From positions 1 through 64,000 of the forward strand of contig CAXYBK010000003.1 in the NCBI GenBank assembly GCA_964275345.1: a stretch of DNA of 64,000 bases. The letters run 5' to 3'. How positions within the stretch are numbered: the stretch's first letter is position 1; every line of letters starts with the position of its first letter. This document shows positions 17,988-26,551 of the stretch, piece after piece. Source of the stretch: MED-G78 sp964275345 (GTDB taxonomy: Bacteria; Pseudomonadota; Gammaproteobacteria; Magnimaribacterales; D2472). The position numbers were made by a program, and so were the translations under genes. Under the pieces are notes generated by a model. That model did not search any database. It had not been told where the DNA came from and worked only from the letters and a program-made list of their open reading frames with translations.

Positions 17988-18656
17988 ATGATAGATTTTG
18001 ATATGATAAAAGCTGAAAGAGCCGAACTAATTTCAAAAATTTTAAATGAGCATTATCCAGAGACTCCAGTCCCTTTGGACCATTCATCTGTATATACATT
18101 ATTAATTGCAGTTCTATTATCAGCACAATGCACTGATGAACGAGTAAATAAAGTCACTCCTTTATTATTTGACATGGCTTCATCTCCAGAAGCTATGTCA
18201 AAAATTTCACAACAAAAAATCTACGAAATTATTAAACCTTGTGGGCTTGGGCCAAAGAAATCTAGTGCAATACTTGAACTTTCAAATATTTTAATTGATA
18301 AGTTTTCTGGTCAGGTTCCCCAAGATATAGATGATTTAGAAAAATTGCCAGGAGTTGGGCATAAAACTGCCTCTGTAGTTATTTCACAAGGTTTTGGTAT
18401 TCCTGCTTTCCCTGTTGATACCCATATTCATCGATTAGCTCAAAGATGGGGGCTAACCAAAGGTAAAAATGTAGTCCATACAGAAAAAGATCTAAAAAAA
18501 TTATTTCCAAAAAATGATTGGAATAAATTACATTTACAAATTATTTTTTGGGGTCGTGAATTTTGTCAGGCCAGGGAGTGTTTCGGTATTAAATGTGAAA
18601 TATGTAAATCATGTTTTCCAAAAAGAACTAAACCTTTTGCCCACAAGAGACCTTAG
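17988..18656 (+). CDS. nth: Endonuclease III
   Basis: Nth is the glycosylase/AP lyase that removes oxidised pyrimidines. The 222-residue protein has LLSAQCTDERVNKVT, the helix-hairpin-helix LPGVGHKTASVV with catalytic Lys, and FPVDTHIHRLAQRWGL with the catalytic Asp. The C-terminal cysteine cluster is unusual: Cys193, 198, 203, 206 and 209 (spacings x4, x4, x2, x2) where the classical iron-sulfur pattern is C-x6-C-x2-C-x5-C. Either a variant cluster or no cluster is possible. The start at 17988 is an ATG. Confidence 0.92.
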   Translation: MIDFDMIKAERAELISKILNEHYPETPVPLDHSSVYTLLIAVLLSAQCTDERVNKVTPLLFDMASSPEAMSKISQQKIYEIIKPCGLGPKKSSAILELSNILIDKFSGQVPQDIDDLEKLPGVGHKTASVVISQGFGIPAFPVDTHIHRLAQRWGLTKGKNVVHTEKDLKKLFPKNDWNKLHLQIIFWGREFCQARECFGIKCEICKSCFPKRTKPFAHKRP

Positions 18657-18698
18657 TTCATTTAAAATACCCATTCAAAATTTCTATTTGGAGAAAAA

Positions 18699-19976
18699 AT
18701 GTCATCGAGAGGAGACTCTATATTTAAAAATAATGATTCTATTGAGATGTATGATGCTGATTTATGGAATGCATTTTATAAAGAAGCTGCAAGGCAAGAA
18801 GAGCATTTAGAACTTATTGCATCAGAAAATTATGCAAGTAAAAGAATTCTCGAAGCTCAGGGATCTGTCCTTACTAATAAATATGCTGAAGGTTATCCTT
18901 CTAAAAGATATTATGGCGGTTGTGAGTATGTAGATATTGCAGAAGAGCTTGCAATATCAAGAGCTAAAGAGCTTTTTAAAGCAGATTATGCAAATGTTCA
19001 ACCTCATTCAGGATCATCAGCAAATGCGGCTGCTTTTTTAGCCATGCTTCAACCAAATGACAAAATATTGGGAATGAGTTTAGATCATGGAGGGCATTTA
19101 ACGCATGGTGCAAAAGTCAATTTTTCAGGTAAGAATTATGAAGGTATTCAATATGGACTTCATCCTGAAACTCATGATATTGATTACGATCAAGTTAGAT
19201 CTTTGGCACATGAACATAAGCCTAAGCTCATCATAGCTGGCTTTTCAGCATTCTCTGGCATTATTGATTGGTCTATTTTTAGAGAGATTGCTGATGAAGT
19301 TGGTGCTTATTTTTTAGTCGATATGGCTCATGTTTCAGGATTAGTAGCAGCAGGTTTATATCCCTCTCCAATTCCTTTTGCAGATGTTGTTACATCTACA
19401 ACTCATAAGACACTAAGAGGACCGAGATCAGGAATAATTTTAGCAAAAAGTAATCCTGACCTAGAAAAGAAACTTAATTCAGCTGTATTTCCTGGCTCGC
19501 AAGGTGGACCATTAATGCATGTAATAGCAGCAAAAGCTTTATGTTTTAAAGAAGCTTTGGAGCCTGAGTTTAAAGTGTACAGCCAACAAGTTTTAGATAA
19601 TGCAAAAATAATGTGTGATGTAATTTTATCTAGAGGTATAGATATCGTATCTGGCAAAACTGATAATCATATAATTTTAATGGATCTGAGAAGTAAGGGT
19701 ATTACCGGTAAAGATTCAGAAAGAGCTTTGGGCCTTGCTAATATTACAGTTAATAAAAATGCAGTTCCCAATGATCCTCAGTCACCTTTTGTAACATCAG
19801 GGGTTAGGCTTGGAACTCCAGCCATCACAACAAGAGGATTTAAAGAAAAAGAAGTTTCAATAATCAGTAACTGGATTTGTGATGTTGTTTTAAATAATGA
19901 TGATGAGAAGATTATTAATGAAATTAAAAATAATGTAACAATGATGTGTAAAGATTTTCCCGTATATAATATTTAG
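18699..19976 (+). CDS. glyA: Serine hydroxymethyltransferase
   Basis: GlyA interconverts serine and glycine with tetrahydrofolate, feeding one-carbon units. The 425-residue protein has ELIASENYAS and VLTNKYAEGYPSKRYYGGCE near the start, VDMAHVSGLVAAG, and the PLP-lysine motif TSTTHKTLRGPRSG. A GGAG ribosome site lies 6 bases before the ATG. The ORF continues almost without a gap into nrdR and the riboflavin genes, so this is probably the first gene of one operon to nusB. Confidence 0.95.
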   Translation: MSSRGDSIFKNNDSIEMYDADLWNAFYKEAARQEEHLELIASENYASKRILEAQGSVLTNKYAEGYPSKRYYGGCEYVDIAEELAISRAKELFKADYANVQPHSGSSANAAAFLAMLQPNDKILGMSLDHGGHLTHGAKVNFSGKNYEGIQYGLHPETHDIDYDQVRSLAHEHKPKLIIAGFSAFSGIIDWSIFREIADEVGAYFLVDMAHVSGLVAAGLYPSPIPFADVVTSTTHKTLRGPRSGIILAKSNPDLEKKLNSAVFPGSQGGPLMHVIAAKALCFKEALEPEFKVYSQQVLDNAKIMCDVILSRGIDIVSGKTDNHIILMDLRSKGITGKDSERALGLANITVNKNAVPNDPQSPFVTSGVRLGTPAITTRGFKEKEVSIISNWICDVVLNNDDEKIINEIKNNVTMMCKDFPVYNI

Positions 19977-19978
19977 AT

Positions 19979-20470
19979 ATGTATTGTCCATTTTGCCAAG
20001 CTGAAGACACAAAAGTTGTAGATTCAAGATTGGTTGCTGATGGCTCTCAAACTAGAAGACGTAGATCGTGTGAGGTGTGCCAATCTAGGTTTACAACTTT
20101 TGAAACTGCTGACTTGGCCTTACCAAGAGTAATTAAAAATAATGGAGAAAGGCATCCTTTTAATGGTTCAAAGCTTAAAAGAGGAATGCTGAGAGCTCTT
20201 GAGAAAAGACCACTATCTACTGAGGAAATTGATACTGCTTTTGGAAAAATACTTAATGAGATAAGAACTAGCGGAGTAAGAGAAATTAAATCTTATGCCG
20301 TTGGAGAAATAATGATGAAGGTTCTAAAAGATATTGATCAAGTTGCTTATGTAAGGTTTGCATCTGTTTATAGAGATTTTCAAGACATAAAAGATTTTTC
20401 TGAAGAAATTAATTCTTTAAATAAGACCTCTTCGAGCAAAAAAAAGCCCAGAAAATCTAAAAAGAAATGA
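19979..20470 (+). CDS. nrdR: Transcriptional repressor NrdR
   Basis: NrdR is a zinc-ribbon/ATP-cone repressor of ribonucleotide reductase genes. The 163-residue protein has the zinc cysteines at 3, 6, 31 and 34 and the arginine-rich TRRRRSCEVC segment, followed by an ATP-cone (LPRVIKNNGERHPFN onwards). It is a little longer than usual because of a Lys/Ser-rich tail. It starts 2 bases after glyA and its stop overlaps the ribD ATG. No NrdR box was recognised here; its ribonucleotide reductase targets are not in the window. Confidence 0.95.
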   Translation: MYCPFCQAEDTKVVDSRLVADGSQTRRRRSCEVCQSRFTTFETADLALPRVIKNNGERHPFNGSKLKRGMLRALEKRPLSTEEIDTAFGKILNEIRTSGVREIKSYAVGEIMMKVLKDIDQVAYVRFASVYRDFQDIKDFSEEINSLNKTSSSKKKPRKSKKK

Positions 20471-21486
20471 ATTTTGAAAAGTATATGCTAAGAGCTATAT
20501 CTCTAGCGGATACTTACAAATATACTGCAAAACCAAATCCAGTAGTTGGTGCCCTCCTTGTTAAGGATGACTTGATAATTTCTGAAGGAGCTCATGAGAG
20601 ATTTGGTGGAAATCATGCAGAAGTAAATGCGATTGCTTTGGCAAAGAAAAAACTAGGAAGTGCTTTTAATTCATTTACAGAATTAACTCTAATATGTACT
20701 CTTGAACCCTGTAATCATTCTGGTAAAACAGGTCCATGCTCCCAAGCTATAATTGATTCAGGGATTAAAAAAGTAATTATTGGCAGCAAAGATCCAAATC
20801 CAAAGGTTGCTGGTCAAGGGATAGAAAAGCTTTTACAAAATGGTATTGATGTTGAGACTGGTCTTTGTGAAGAGTTAGTTAGAAAGCAAAATAAATTCTT
20901 TTTTTTTAAACATGAGAAGAAAAGACCTTATTTAACTATAAAAATAGCGGCTTCTGCTGATTGGAAATCACATAATATAGATGGTGAGAGTATTTGGATA
21001 ACCTCAAAAGAATCAAGGCAGGATGTTCAAATAGTTAGAGCTCAATATGATGCAATTCTTACCGGAGGGAATACGGTTAAAAACGATAATCCTAGAATGA
21101 ATGCAAGAGTTGATTTTGAGTTAAATCAACCTAAAAAAATATTGCTTTCAAATAAAGATAATCTTAATAAATTAGAAAATAACTTTTTTAAAGATGCTGA
21201 TGTTCAAATTCTAAAAGAAAGAGATATTAAAAAAATAATAGAAGGTTTTCGAGAATCAGATGTTTGCTCTATTCTAATTGAGGCTGGGCCAAAATTGGTA
21301 AATGCGTTTTTATCTTCAAATTTAGTAGATGAATTAATTATTTATCAATCTAATAATATATTGGGTTCTAATGGAGTAGCTTGGTTTACAGAAGATAATG
21401 CTGTAGAAAACTTTGGATTTAAATTAGAATCGTCATATAAAATTATGACTGATACAAAGAATACATATAAAAATGTTAAAAGATAA
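20467..21486 (+). CDS. ribD: Bifunctional riboflavin deaminase/reductase
   Basis: RibD performs two steps of riboflavin synthesis: deamination of the pyrimidine and reduction of its ribose. The 339-residue protein has the zinc deaminase motifs HAEVNAIAL and TLEPCNHSGKTGPC in the N-terminal half, and a reductase half with DAILTGGNTVKNDNP and LIEAGPKLVNAFL. It overlaps nrdR by 4 bases and ribBX by 14. Confidence 0.95.
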   Translation: MNFEKYMLRAISLADTYKYTAKPNPVVGALLVKDDLIISEGAHERFGGNHAEVNAIALAKKKLGSAFNSFTELTLICTLEPCNHSGKTGPCSQAIIDSGIKKVIIGSKDPNPKVAGQGIEKLLQNGIDVETGLCEELVRKQNKFFFFKHEKKRPYLTIKIAASADWKSHNIDGESIWITSKESRQDVQIVRAQYDAILTGGNTVKNDNPRMNARVDFELNQPKKILLSNKDNLNKLENNFFKDADVQILKERDIKKIIEGFRESDVCSILIEAGPKLVNAFLSSNLVDELIIYQSNNILGSNGVAWFTEDNAVENFGFKLESSYKIMTDTKNTYKNVKR

Positions 21487-22552
21487 TATTTCTGAAATCA
21501 TCGAAGATATAAAGCTTGGCAAAATGGTAATCATTCTTGACGATGAGGAAAGAGAAAATGAAGGCGACTTAGTCTGTGCCGCAGATCTTGTTACTCCTGA
21601 AATAATTAATTTTATGGCATCTAAGGGCAAAGGCTTAATTTGTATGCCGATGAGTCCAGCTTTATGTAATAAGTATGACCTTCAGATGATGACTCATAAA
21701 AATAGAGCTGCAAATAGAACTGCATTTACTGTTTCAATTGAAGCTGCAGAAGGTATAACAACTGGAATATCAGCAGCTGACAGGGCTCATACTATAAAAA
21801 CTGCAATAAACAAAAATTCAAAAGCGACTGATATAGTTCAGCCAGGTCATATATTCCCACTCAAAGCTATGGATGGCGGGGTTCTAAGCAGAGCTGGTCA
21901 TACTGAAGCAGCCTGTGATCTTGCTAAGTTAGCAGGTCTTCAATCAGCAGGTGTTATATGTGAAATTATGAATGAAGATGGAACTATGGCTAGAAGAGAT
22001 GATCTTATTAAATTTGGCGATGATCATAAGATAAAGGTTGGCACTATAGCTGATCTTATCGACTATAGACTTTCATCTGACTCAACAGTTGAAGCAGTTC
22101 ATGATAGAGATATAGAAAATGAGTTTGGTAAATTTAATCTTATAGTTTGGCGAGATATGATAAATGATGAGTATCATTTCTCATTAAGTAAAGGTGATTT
22201 AACAAAAGCAAAATCTCCTCTTGTAAGAGTTCAAACTCAAAGTATTCTTCAAGATACTCTTGGAATTGAGGAGCTTGGAAAAAACTGGTCTATTCGTAAA
22301 TCACTAGAAAGAATTGCTAAAGAAGATACTGGTCTTTTTGTGCTTATTAATCACAGAGATGCAAAGAGTTATTGGCTAAATATTCTTGAAGACAAAGAAG
22401 TAGAACCCAAAAGAAATAGAAGAGTTATTGGGGTTGGTTCTCAAATATTAAGAGCACTGGGATTAAAAGAAATTACTGTTCTGGGAACACCAACAAAATA
22501 TAATGCTGTTTCAGGTTTTAATATAGATATTACGGGTTTTATAAATGAGTAA
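21473..22552 (+). CDS. ribBX: 3,4-dihydroxy-2-butanone-4-phosphate synthase with degenerate GTP cyclohydrolase II domain
   Basis: The N-terminal half (about 1-205) is an intact RibB domain: DDEERENEGDLVCAAD, FMASKGKGLICMPM and HIFPLKAMDGGVLSRAGHTE supply the acidic and metal-binding residues. The C-terminal half has the fold outline of GTP cyclohydrolase II but has lost the zinc-binding cysteines: the stretch equivalent to the RCDCG region reads as RVQTQSILQDTLGIEELG. This fusion with an inactive second half is the ribBX arrangement known from Proteobacteria. A separate active RibA would therefore be needed elsewhere in the genome; none is in the window. Confidence 0.9.
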   Translation: MLKDNISEIIEDIKLGKMVIILDDEERENEGDLVCAADLVTPEIINFMASKGKGLICMPMSPALCNKYDLQMMTHKNRAANRTAFTVSIEAAEGITTGISAADRAHTIKTAINKNSKATDIVQPGHIFPLKAMDGGVLSRAGHTEAACDLAKLAGLQSAGVICEIMNEDGTMARRDDLIKFGDDHKIKVGTIADLIDYRLSSDSTVEAVHDRDIENEFGKFNLIVWRDMINDEYHFSLSKGDLTKAKSPLVRVQTQSILQDTLGIEELGKNWSIRKSLERIAKEDTGLFVLINHRDAKSYWLNILEDKEVEPKRNRRVIGVGSQILRALGLKEITVLGTPTKYNAVSGFNIDITGFINE

Positions 22553-22953
22553 AATTCTAATAGCTTCATACGTCCTGGTATAAAGAATATATTGATAAAA
22601 TGATTGAAGAATCTTCAGATATTCTTATGAAATCAAATTTTTCTATTCATTTAACTAATGCTCCAGGAGCTATAGAATTAGCAGCTCTTGCTAAGAATAA
22701 AATTTTAAAAGATAAGTATATTGGTGTTTTATTTTTAGGAATTGTTATAAGGGGTGAAACTTCGCACTATGAGTTAGTTACAAATGAAACCTTTAGATCT
22801 ATTGGAAATTTAGCTATGGATTTTAATGAAATATCATTTATTAATAATGTTATATGTGTTGAAAATAAAGTTCAGTTAGAAGAAAGAATTGGAAAAAATA
22901 CCCAGAATAATTCAAAGGCTTTAGTAAATTTAATCAATGAAAAATCTAGCTAA
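22545..22953 (+). CDS. ribH: 6,7-dimethyl-8-ribityllumazine synthase (one frameshift in this sequence)
   Basis: RibH forms the lumazine precursor of riboflavin. The natural start appears to be the ATG at 22545, overlapping the ribBX stop, with MSKILIAS. That frame stops after 12 codons, while the next frame carries WYKEYIDKMIEESSDIL, NAPGAIELAALA (ribulose-phosphate site) and GIVIRGETSHYELV (catalytic His). Removing one extra T near 22569 gives S-T-S-W-Y and a complete 135-residue protein. Annotated from the internal ATG at 22600 alone, the first strand of the fold would be missing. It overlaps nusB by 17 bases. Confidence 0.88.
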
Positions 22954-23368
22954 ATTTAAAGTTGCGGTAAGAACTAGGGAATACCTAATTCAAGCTATAT
23001 TTCAACTACTTTTTAATAATGAAGATAAGGATAATATTCTGCAACAGTTTGAAGATGAACATGCGACTAAAAAAGTAGACTTTGAAAATTTTAATAAGGC
23101 TTTAATAAAAATAGACCAGGATAAAGAGTCACTGTCTTCAATTTTGCATGATGATCTTGGGTTAAAAAACTCTGAATTAGAGTTAATCGACAGAGCTATT
23201 CTTTATTATGGTATTTATGAAATTAAAACCAAAGAGCTTCCTAAAGAGGTTGTTATTGATGAATGTATTCGTCTGTCTAAAAAGTTCTCAAGTCCTGACT
23301 CTTACAAATTTATAAATGTGTATTTAGATAAATATCTTAAATTAAATGAAGTTAAGAAAGATAAATAG
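22937..23368 (+). CDS. nusB: Transcription antitermination factor NusB
   Basis: NusB works with NusE in antitermination of rRNA operons. The 143-residue protein begins with an arginine-containing helix (RTREYLIQAIFQLLFN) and has LIDRAILYYGIYEIKTKELP and VVIDECIRLSKKFSSPDSYKFINVYLDK, the latter being the NusB signature (usually IDEAIELAKRFS...FVNGVLDK). It ends the glyA-to-nusB operon. Its stop overlaps the stop of purA by 17 bases. Confidence 0.92.
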   Translation: MKNLAKFKVAVRTREYLIQAIFQLLFNNEDKDNILQQFEDEHATKKVDFENFNKALIKIDQDKESLSSILHDDLGLKNSELELIDRAILYYGIYEIKTKELPKEVVIDECIRLSKKFSSPDSYKFINVYLDKYLKLNEVKKDK

Positions 23369-24575
23369 TCTGTTCTCGAGAAGGTCCAGTTGATATTATA
23401 GATGCTGAACACTCTATGAATGATTCGATAAATTTTATATAGCTTTTTGCTGCATCTGGTAAAGCTTCAAAAGTATTAATGCCCTCAGTTTTTGACATCC
23501 AGCCTGGAAAAGATTTAAAAACTGGGTTTCCATTAGAATCATAGGACACACAGACCTCTATGTTTTCAAAAGAATCTAAAACATCTAATTTAGTTAAGCA
23601 AAGATCTGTTACTGAGTTTAAGAAAACTGCTTTTTTTAGAGCAACTAAGTCCAACCATCCACATCTTCTAGGTCTTCCTGTTGTTGCGCCAAATTCATGC
23701 CCTCTTTCAGCGAGCATTTTTGCATTATCATCAAATAGCTCTGTTAAAAAAGGTCCCTCACCGACTCTTGTTGCATATGCTTTTGAAATTCCAACTATTT
23801 TATCAATAAATTTTGGTCCAACTCCAATACCGGTTGAAACTCCGCCTGCAGTAGTACTAGAAGAAGTTACATATGGATAAGTTCCATGATCAATATCTAA
23901 AAGTGATCCTTGGGCACCCTCAAATAATATAGATTTATCCTGCTGTTTCCATTGGTATACAGTTTCCTGAACATCGCTAGAATAGTTATCATATAAATAT
24001 TTATAGCTATTAAGCTCCGCTAAAATGTCATCAACATTAAAAGTATCAGCTTCGTATAAATTTTGAAGAATTTTATTATGGTAATTAACTAAGGTGGTAA
24101 CTTTTTCTTTGAGAAGTTCTTGGTCGCCCATATCTCCGAATCTAATTGCTCTTCTAGCAACTTTATCTTCATAAGCAGGACCTATTCCCCTTCCTGTTGT
24201 ACCTATTGACTCTTGTTTATCTCTTACTTTATCTATACCGATATGACTTGGCAGTATTAATGAGCAAGCATTACTAATATGCATTCTGTTTTCAAAAGTA
24301 ACTCCTAGCTCTTCCAAACCCTTAAGTTCTTTATCTAATGCCTCTAAAGAAAGAACTACTCCATTCCCAATAACACACTGAACATTTGGATGGAGTGCGC
24401 CAGAAGGACATAGATGAAGAACTGTTTGCTGACCATTTACTTTAATAGTGTGTCCAGCATTGTGACCACCTTGAAATCTGCATACGGCATGAATTTCTTC
24501 ACTAAGAGCATCAACTATCTTACCTTTACCTTCGTCGCCCCATTGCAAACCCAGTACAAGGGTATTTAATGACAT
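23352..24575 (-). CDS. purA: Adenylosuccinate synthetase
   Basis: PurA makes adenylosuccinate from IMP, GTP and aspartate. The 407-residue protein begins with the GTP-binding GLQWGDEGKGKIVD, has GGHNAGHTI, TTGRGIGPAYEDK, FEGAQGSLLDIDHGTYPYVT and TGRPRRCGWLD, all diagnostic. It is shorter at the C-terminus than E. coli PurA (432 residues), ending soon after the GPSREQTI motif, which is itself present. It is the last gene of the miaA-hflK-hflC-purA run. Confidence 0.94.
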   Translation of the reverse strand: MSLNTLVLGLQWGDEGKGKIVDALSEEIHAVCRFQGGHNAGHTIKVNGQQTVLHLCPSGALHPNVQCVIGNGVVLSLEALDKELKGLEELGVTFENRMHISNACSLILPSHIGIDKVRDKQESIGTTGRGIGPAYEDKVARRAIRFGDMGDQELLKEKVTTLVNYHNKILQNLYEADTFNVDDILAELNSYKYLYDNYSSDVQETVYQWKQQDKSILFEGAQGSLLDIDHGTYPYVTSSSTTAGGVSTGIGVGPKFIDKIVGISKAYATRVGEGPFLTELFDDNAKMLAERGHEFGATTGRPRRCGWLDLVALKKAVFLNSVTDLCLTKLDVLDSFENIEVCVSYDSNGNPVFKSFPGWMSKTEGINTFEALPDAAKSYIKFIESFIECSASIISTGPSREQTIYLS

Positions 24576-24584
24576 ATTTAAGCC

Positions 24585-25451
24585 TTATTTGTCCTTAGAT
24601 TTATTTAAATATTTAAAGAATTCAGAGTCTGAATCAATTAGCATAACGTCAGATTTACTATTAAATGTTTCTGTATATGCTTTCATACTTCTAGTAAATT
24701 CATAAAACTCAGGATCTTGTGAAAATGATCTAGCATAAATTCCTGTAGCTTCAGCATCGCCATCACCTCTAATTTGTTCAGCAGTTTTATATGCCTCAGC
24801 TAAAATAACAACCTTATCTTTATCTGCTATAGCTCTTATTTCTCTAGAGATTTCTTTACCTTGAGATCTTAACTCTTCAGCTAAACGATTTCTTTGAGTT
24901 CTCATTCTTTCATAAACAGAATTACTTAGATTAGATGGAAGATCAATTCGCTTAACTCTAAAATCAATAATCTCAATCCCTAAGTCGGCAACTACATCAT
25001 TAAGACCTGATCTCATAGTATTCATTAATTCATCTCTCTCACCAGAAACAAGCTCTGTTACGGTTCTTTTACCAAATTGATTCTTTAACTCAAACTCTGT
25101 TCGTTGAGCTAGTAAGCTGTTTAAGCTGTTAAAGCTACCATTATTTGCCTGATAAAATTTTAGAACATCTGTAATTTTATATTTTACAAAAGAGTCTACT
25201 AATAGATATTTACTCTCAACAGTAAGAATTCTATCTGGCTCTTCATCTAAAGTTTGAAGTCTAGAATCAAACTTTTTAACGTTCTGGATTATCGGAAATT
25301 TAAAGTTTAGACCTTTAGGGACGTCGGGCCTAATAGCTTCACCAAACTGAAAGACAATGGCATGCTCTTTATCATTAACAACAAAAACACTATTAATGGT
25401 AATTCCTAGAATTAAAGCTGCTAGTACGGTTATGGTTGTAGATCTATTCAT
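24585..25451 (-). CDS. hflC: HflC protein, modulator of FtsH protease
   Basis: HflC is a membrane-anchored SPFH/prohibitin protein that forms a cage with HflK around FtsH. The 288-residue product has one N-terminal hydrophobic anchor (about 6-25) and the SPFH region starting FVVNDKEHAIVFQFGEAIR, followed by RMRTQRNRLAEELRSQGKEI and AYKTAEQIRGDGDAEATGIY, which match HflC. Its ATG abuts the hflK stop (one-base overlap). Confidence 0.92.
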   Translation of the reverse strand: MNRSTTITVLAALILGITINSVFVVNDKEHAIVFQFGEAIRPDVPKGLNFKFPIIQNVKKFDSRLQTLDEEPDRILTVESKYLLVDSFVKYKITDVLKFYQANNGSFNSLNSLLAQRTEFELKNQFGKRTVTELVSGERDELMNTMRSGLNDVVADLGIEIIDFRVKRIDLPSNLSNSVYERMRTQRNRLAEELRSQGKEISREIRAIADKDKVVILAEAYKTAEQIRGDGDAEATGIYARSFSQDPEFYEFTRSMKAYTETFNSKSDVMLIDSDSEFFKYLNKSKDK

Positions 25452-26491
25452 TAGTCTTCCTCACTCTTTTTATTTTGTTCCATAATTTTATCTAAAGGTA
25501 AATATAGAAGATTATTTCCACCTTCCACATCAACCATAACTTTTGTTGAATTTGAAAGTACTGACTGCATCGCATCTATATATAAACGATCCCTAGTAAC
25601 TTTTGGAGCTTTTTTATATTCTTCAAGAAGTTTATCAAATCTTGCAACTTCACCCTCTGCATTTGATACTACTTCTTTCCTGTAACCCTCTGCATCTTGA
25701 ATTCTAGCTTGAGCTTGACCCCTTGCCTCAGGAACAATTGTTAAAGCATATCTTTCAGCTTCATTCTGGAGCCTTTCTTTGTCCTCTCTAGCTGCAACAA
25801 CATCATCAAATGCATCTTTAACCGCTGCTGGGGGATCTGTTTTTTCAATATTAATTTGCTGAACTATTAATCCTGTTTGGTAGATATCGAGATAACTTTG
25901 TAATCTTTCTCCAACTCGTATTGCTATATTCTCTCTTCCAACTGTAAGAGTTTGATCAAGTGTATTATCACCAACTACGTGTCTTAAAGCGCTTTCTGTG
26001 GCCTGTCTTAAACTAGCTTCTGGATCCTTAACATTTAAAACAAAATCTTTAAGGTTTGCTATTCTGTATTGCGCTGAAACTGTTACATCCACAATATTTT
26101 CATCTTTAGTAAGCATATTTGCAGACTGAGAATATCTTCTAGTAAGAGTTACATTTTCAATATATCTTTCATCAACCCCAGCAAGCATAAAGTTAAGACC
26201 TTCTTCTGAAGTCTTATGATATTCACCAAATCTTAGAACCACTGATTGCTCTGAAGAATCTAGCTGATAAACACAGAGAGATCCGTATATTACTGCAGCT
26301 GCAAAAAAACCATAACCAAAGATTTTTTTTGTAGGCATCTTAAAATCTCCACCAGATGAGGAGCCATTTGAATTTTTATTGCCTCCTCCAAGTATTGCAG
26401 AAAACTTTTTAATTAATTCATCGAAATCCGGGCCGTCATTATTATTGTTATTGCCCCATGGATCTTTATTGTTTTGATTATCCCAATTCAC
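25451..26491 (-). CDS. hflK: HflK protein, modulator of FtsH protease
   Basis: HflK is the partner of HflC. The 346-residue product has the typical Asn/Gly-rich N-terminal tail (DPWGNNNNNDGPDFDELIKK), one transmembrane segment (about 57-75) and an SPFH domain (QLDSSEQSVVLRFGEYHKT, then NMLTKDENIVDVTVSAQYRI). In E. coli the order is miaA-hfq-hflX-hflK-hflC; here miaA ends only 60 bases downstream of nothing but spacer before hflK, so hfq and hflX are absent from this locus. Confidence 0.92.
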   Translation of the reverse strand: MNWDNQNNKDPWGNNNNNDGPDFDELIKKFSAILGGGNKNSNGSSSGGDFKMPTKKIFGYGFFAAAVIYGSLCVYQLDSSEQSVVLRFGEYHKTSEEGLNFMLAGVDERYIENVTLTRRYSQSANMLTKDENIVDVTVSAQYRIANLKDFVLNVKDPEASLRQATESALRHVVGDNTLDQTLTVGRENIAIRVGERLQSYLDIYQTGLIVQQINIEKTDPPAAVKDAFDDVVAAREDKERLQNEAERYALTIVPEARGQAQARIQDAEGYRKEVVSNAEGEVARFDKLLEEYKKAPKVTRDRLYIDAMQSVLSNSTKVMVDVEGGNNLLYLPLDKIMEQNKKSEED

Positions 26492-26551
26492 TTTTAAATT
26501 CCTGTTTGTTTTTTATTATTATAAAGTCTATTTGGGTATTAAATTTAATAA

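Noticed and set aside
18514..18810. A 98-codon open frame across the nth-glyA junction.
   Set aside because: It overlaps both well-supported genes out of frame and has no recognisable features.
20900..21500. A possible FMN riboswitch before ribBX.
   Set aside because: ribBX overlaps ribD by 14 bases and there is no leader room or conserved RFN elements.
22553..22600. A late ribH start at the internal ATG at 22600.
   Set aside because: It would drop the first strand of the fold, which is present in another frame just upstream and starts at the ATG overlapping the ribBX stop.
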